Assembly: GCA_021161885.1 (NCBI GenBank)
Contig: JAGGZS010000086.1
Location: 1-6,745 of the forward strand
Direction: 5' to 3'
Origin: a bacterium
GTDB lineage: Bacteria > Auribacterota > Auribacteria > Auribacterales > Auribacteraceae
DNA length: 6,745 nucleotides
Position 1 is the stretch's first letter; every line of letters begins with the position of its first letter. Positions 6,745-6,745 of the stretch are shown here, in pieces. A program made the translations under genes and the position numbers. The notes under the pieces are model-generated. The model was given only the letters and a program-made list of their open reading frames with translations. It had not been told where the DNA came from and made no database searches.

Positions 6745-6745
6745 G

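Overview
This AT-rich window comes from a bacterium that exports proteins through a Sec/signal-peptidase route. It holds three protein-coding genes and no RNA genes, insertion sequences or CRISPR arrays that I can see. The lineage cannot be fixed from the sequence alone. My impression, from general familiarity with such proteins and not from a search, is that long secreted C25-like proteins with PKD/FN3/Ig-like tails and subtilase-HEAT fusions occur mostly in poorly cultured Gram-negative phyla of the Omnitrophota/Elusimicrobiota/Planctomycetota kind. I hold that placement with low confidence.

Layout: (1) Bases 1-1457, minus strand, are one long open frame that leaves the window at the left edge. 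It encodes a multi-pass GT-C/GT39 (PMT_2, ArnT-like) membrane glycosyltransferase, with 485 residues visible. (2) Bases 1458-1582 are the divergent intergenic region. It contains a 22-bp interrupted palindrome and a perfect 16-bp AT palindrome carrying back-to-back TATAAT hexamers, and is the likely shared control region. (3) Bases 1583-3706, plus strand, encode an exported subtilisin-like (S8) protein with a prodomain and a C-terminal HEAT-repeat array. Its Asp and His motifs are intact, but its Ser motif is degenerate. (4) Bases 3699-6719, plus strand, overlap gene 2 by 8 bp and encode a 1006-residue exported protein. It has a C25 (gingipain)-like clan CD domain with a candidate His/Cys dyad, followed by PKD-like, FN3-like and Ig-like beta-sandwich domains. 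(5) The last 26 bases contain a good extended -10 promoter element, probably for a gene beyond the window.

Working model (inference): the two plus-strand genes form a translationally coupled operon for a pair of secreted, protease-fold proteins. One is a serine-protease-fold protein with a protein-binding HEAT scaffold. The other is a caspase/gingipain-fold protein on a long adhesive stalk. The subtilase could process or bind its C25-like partner. The divergent glycosyltransferase might decorate lipid, polysaccharide or secreted protein, but nothing in the sequence ties it directly to the pair.
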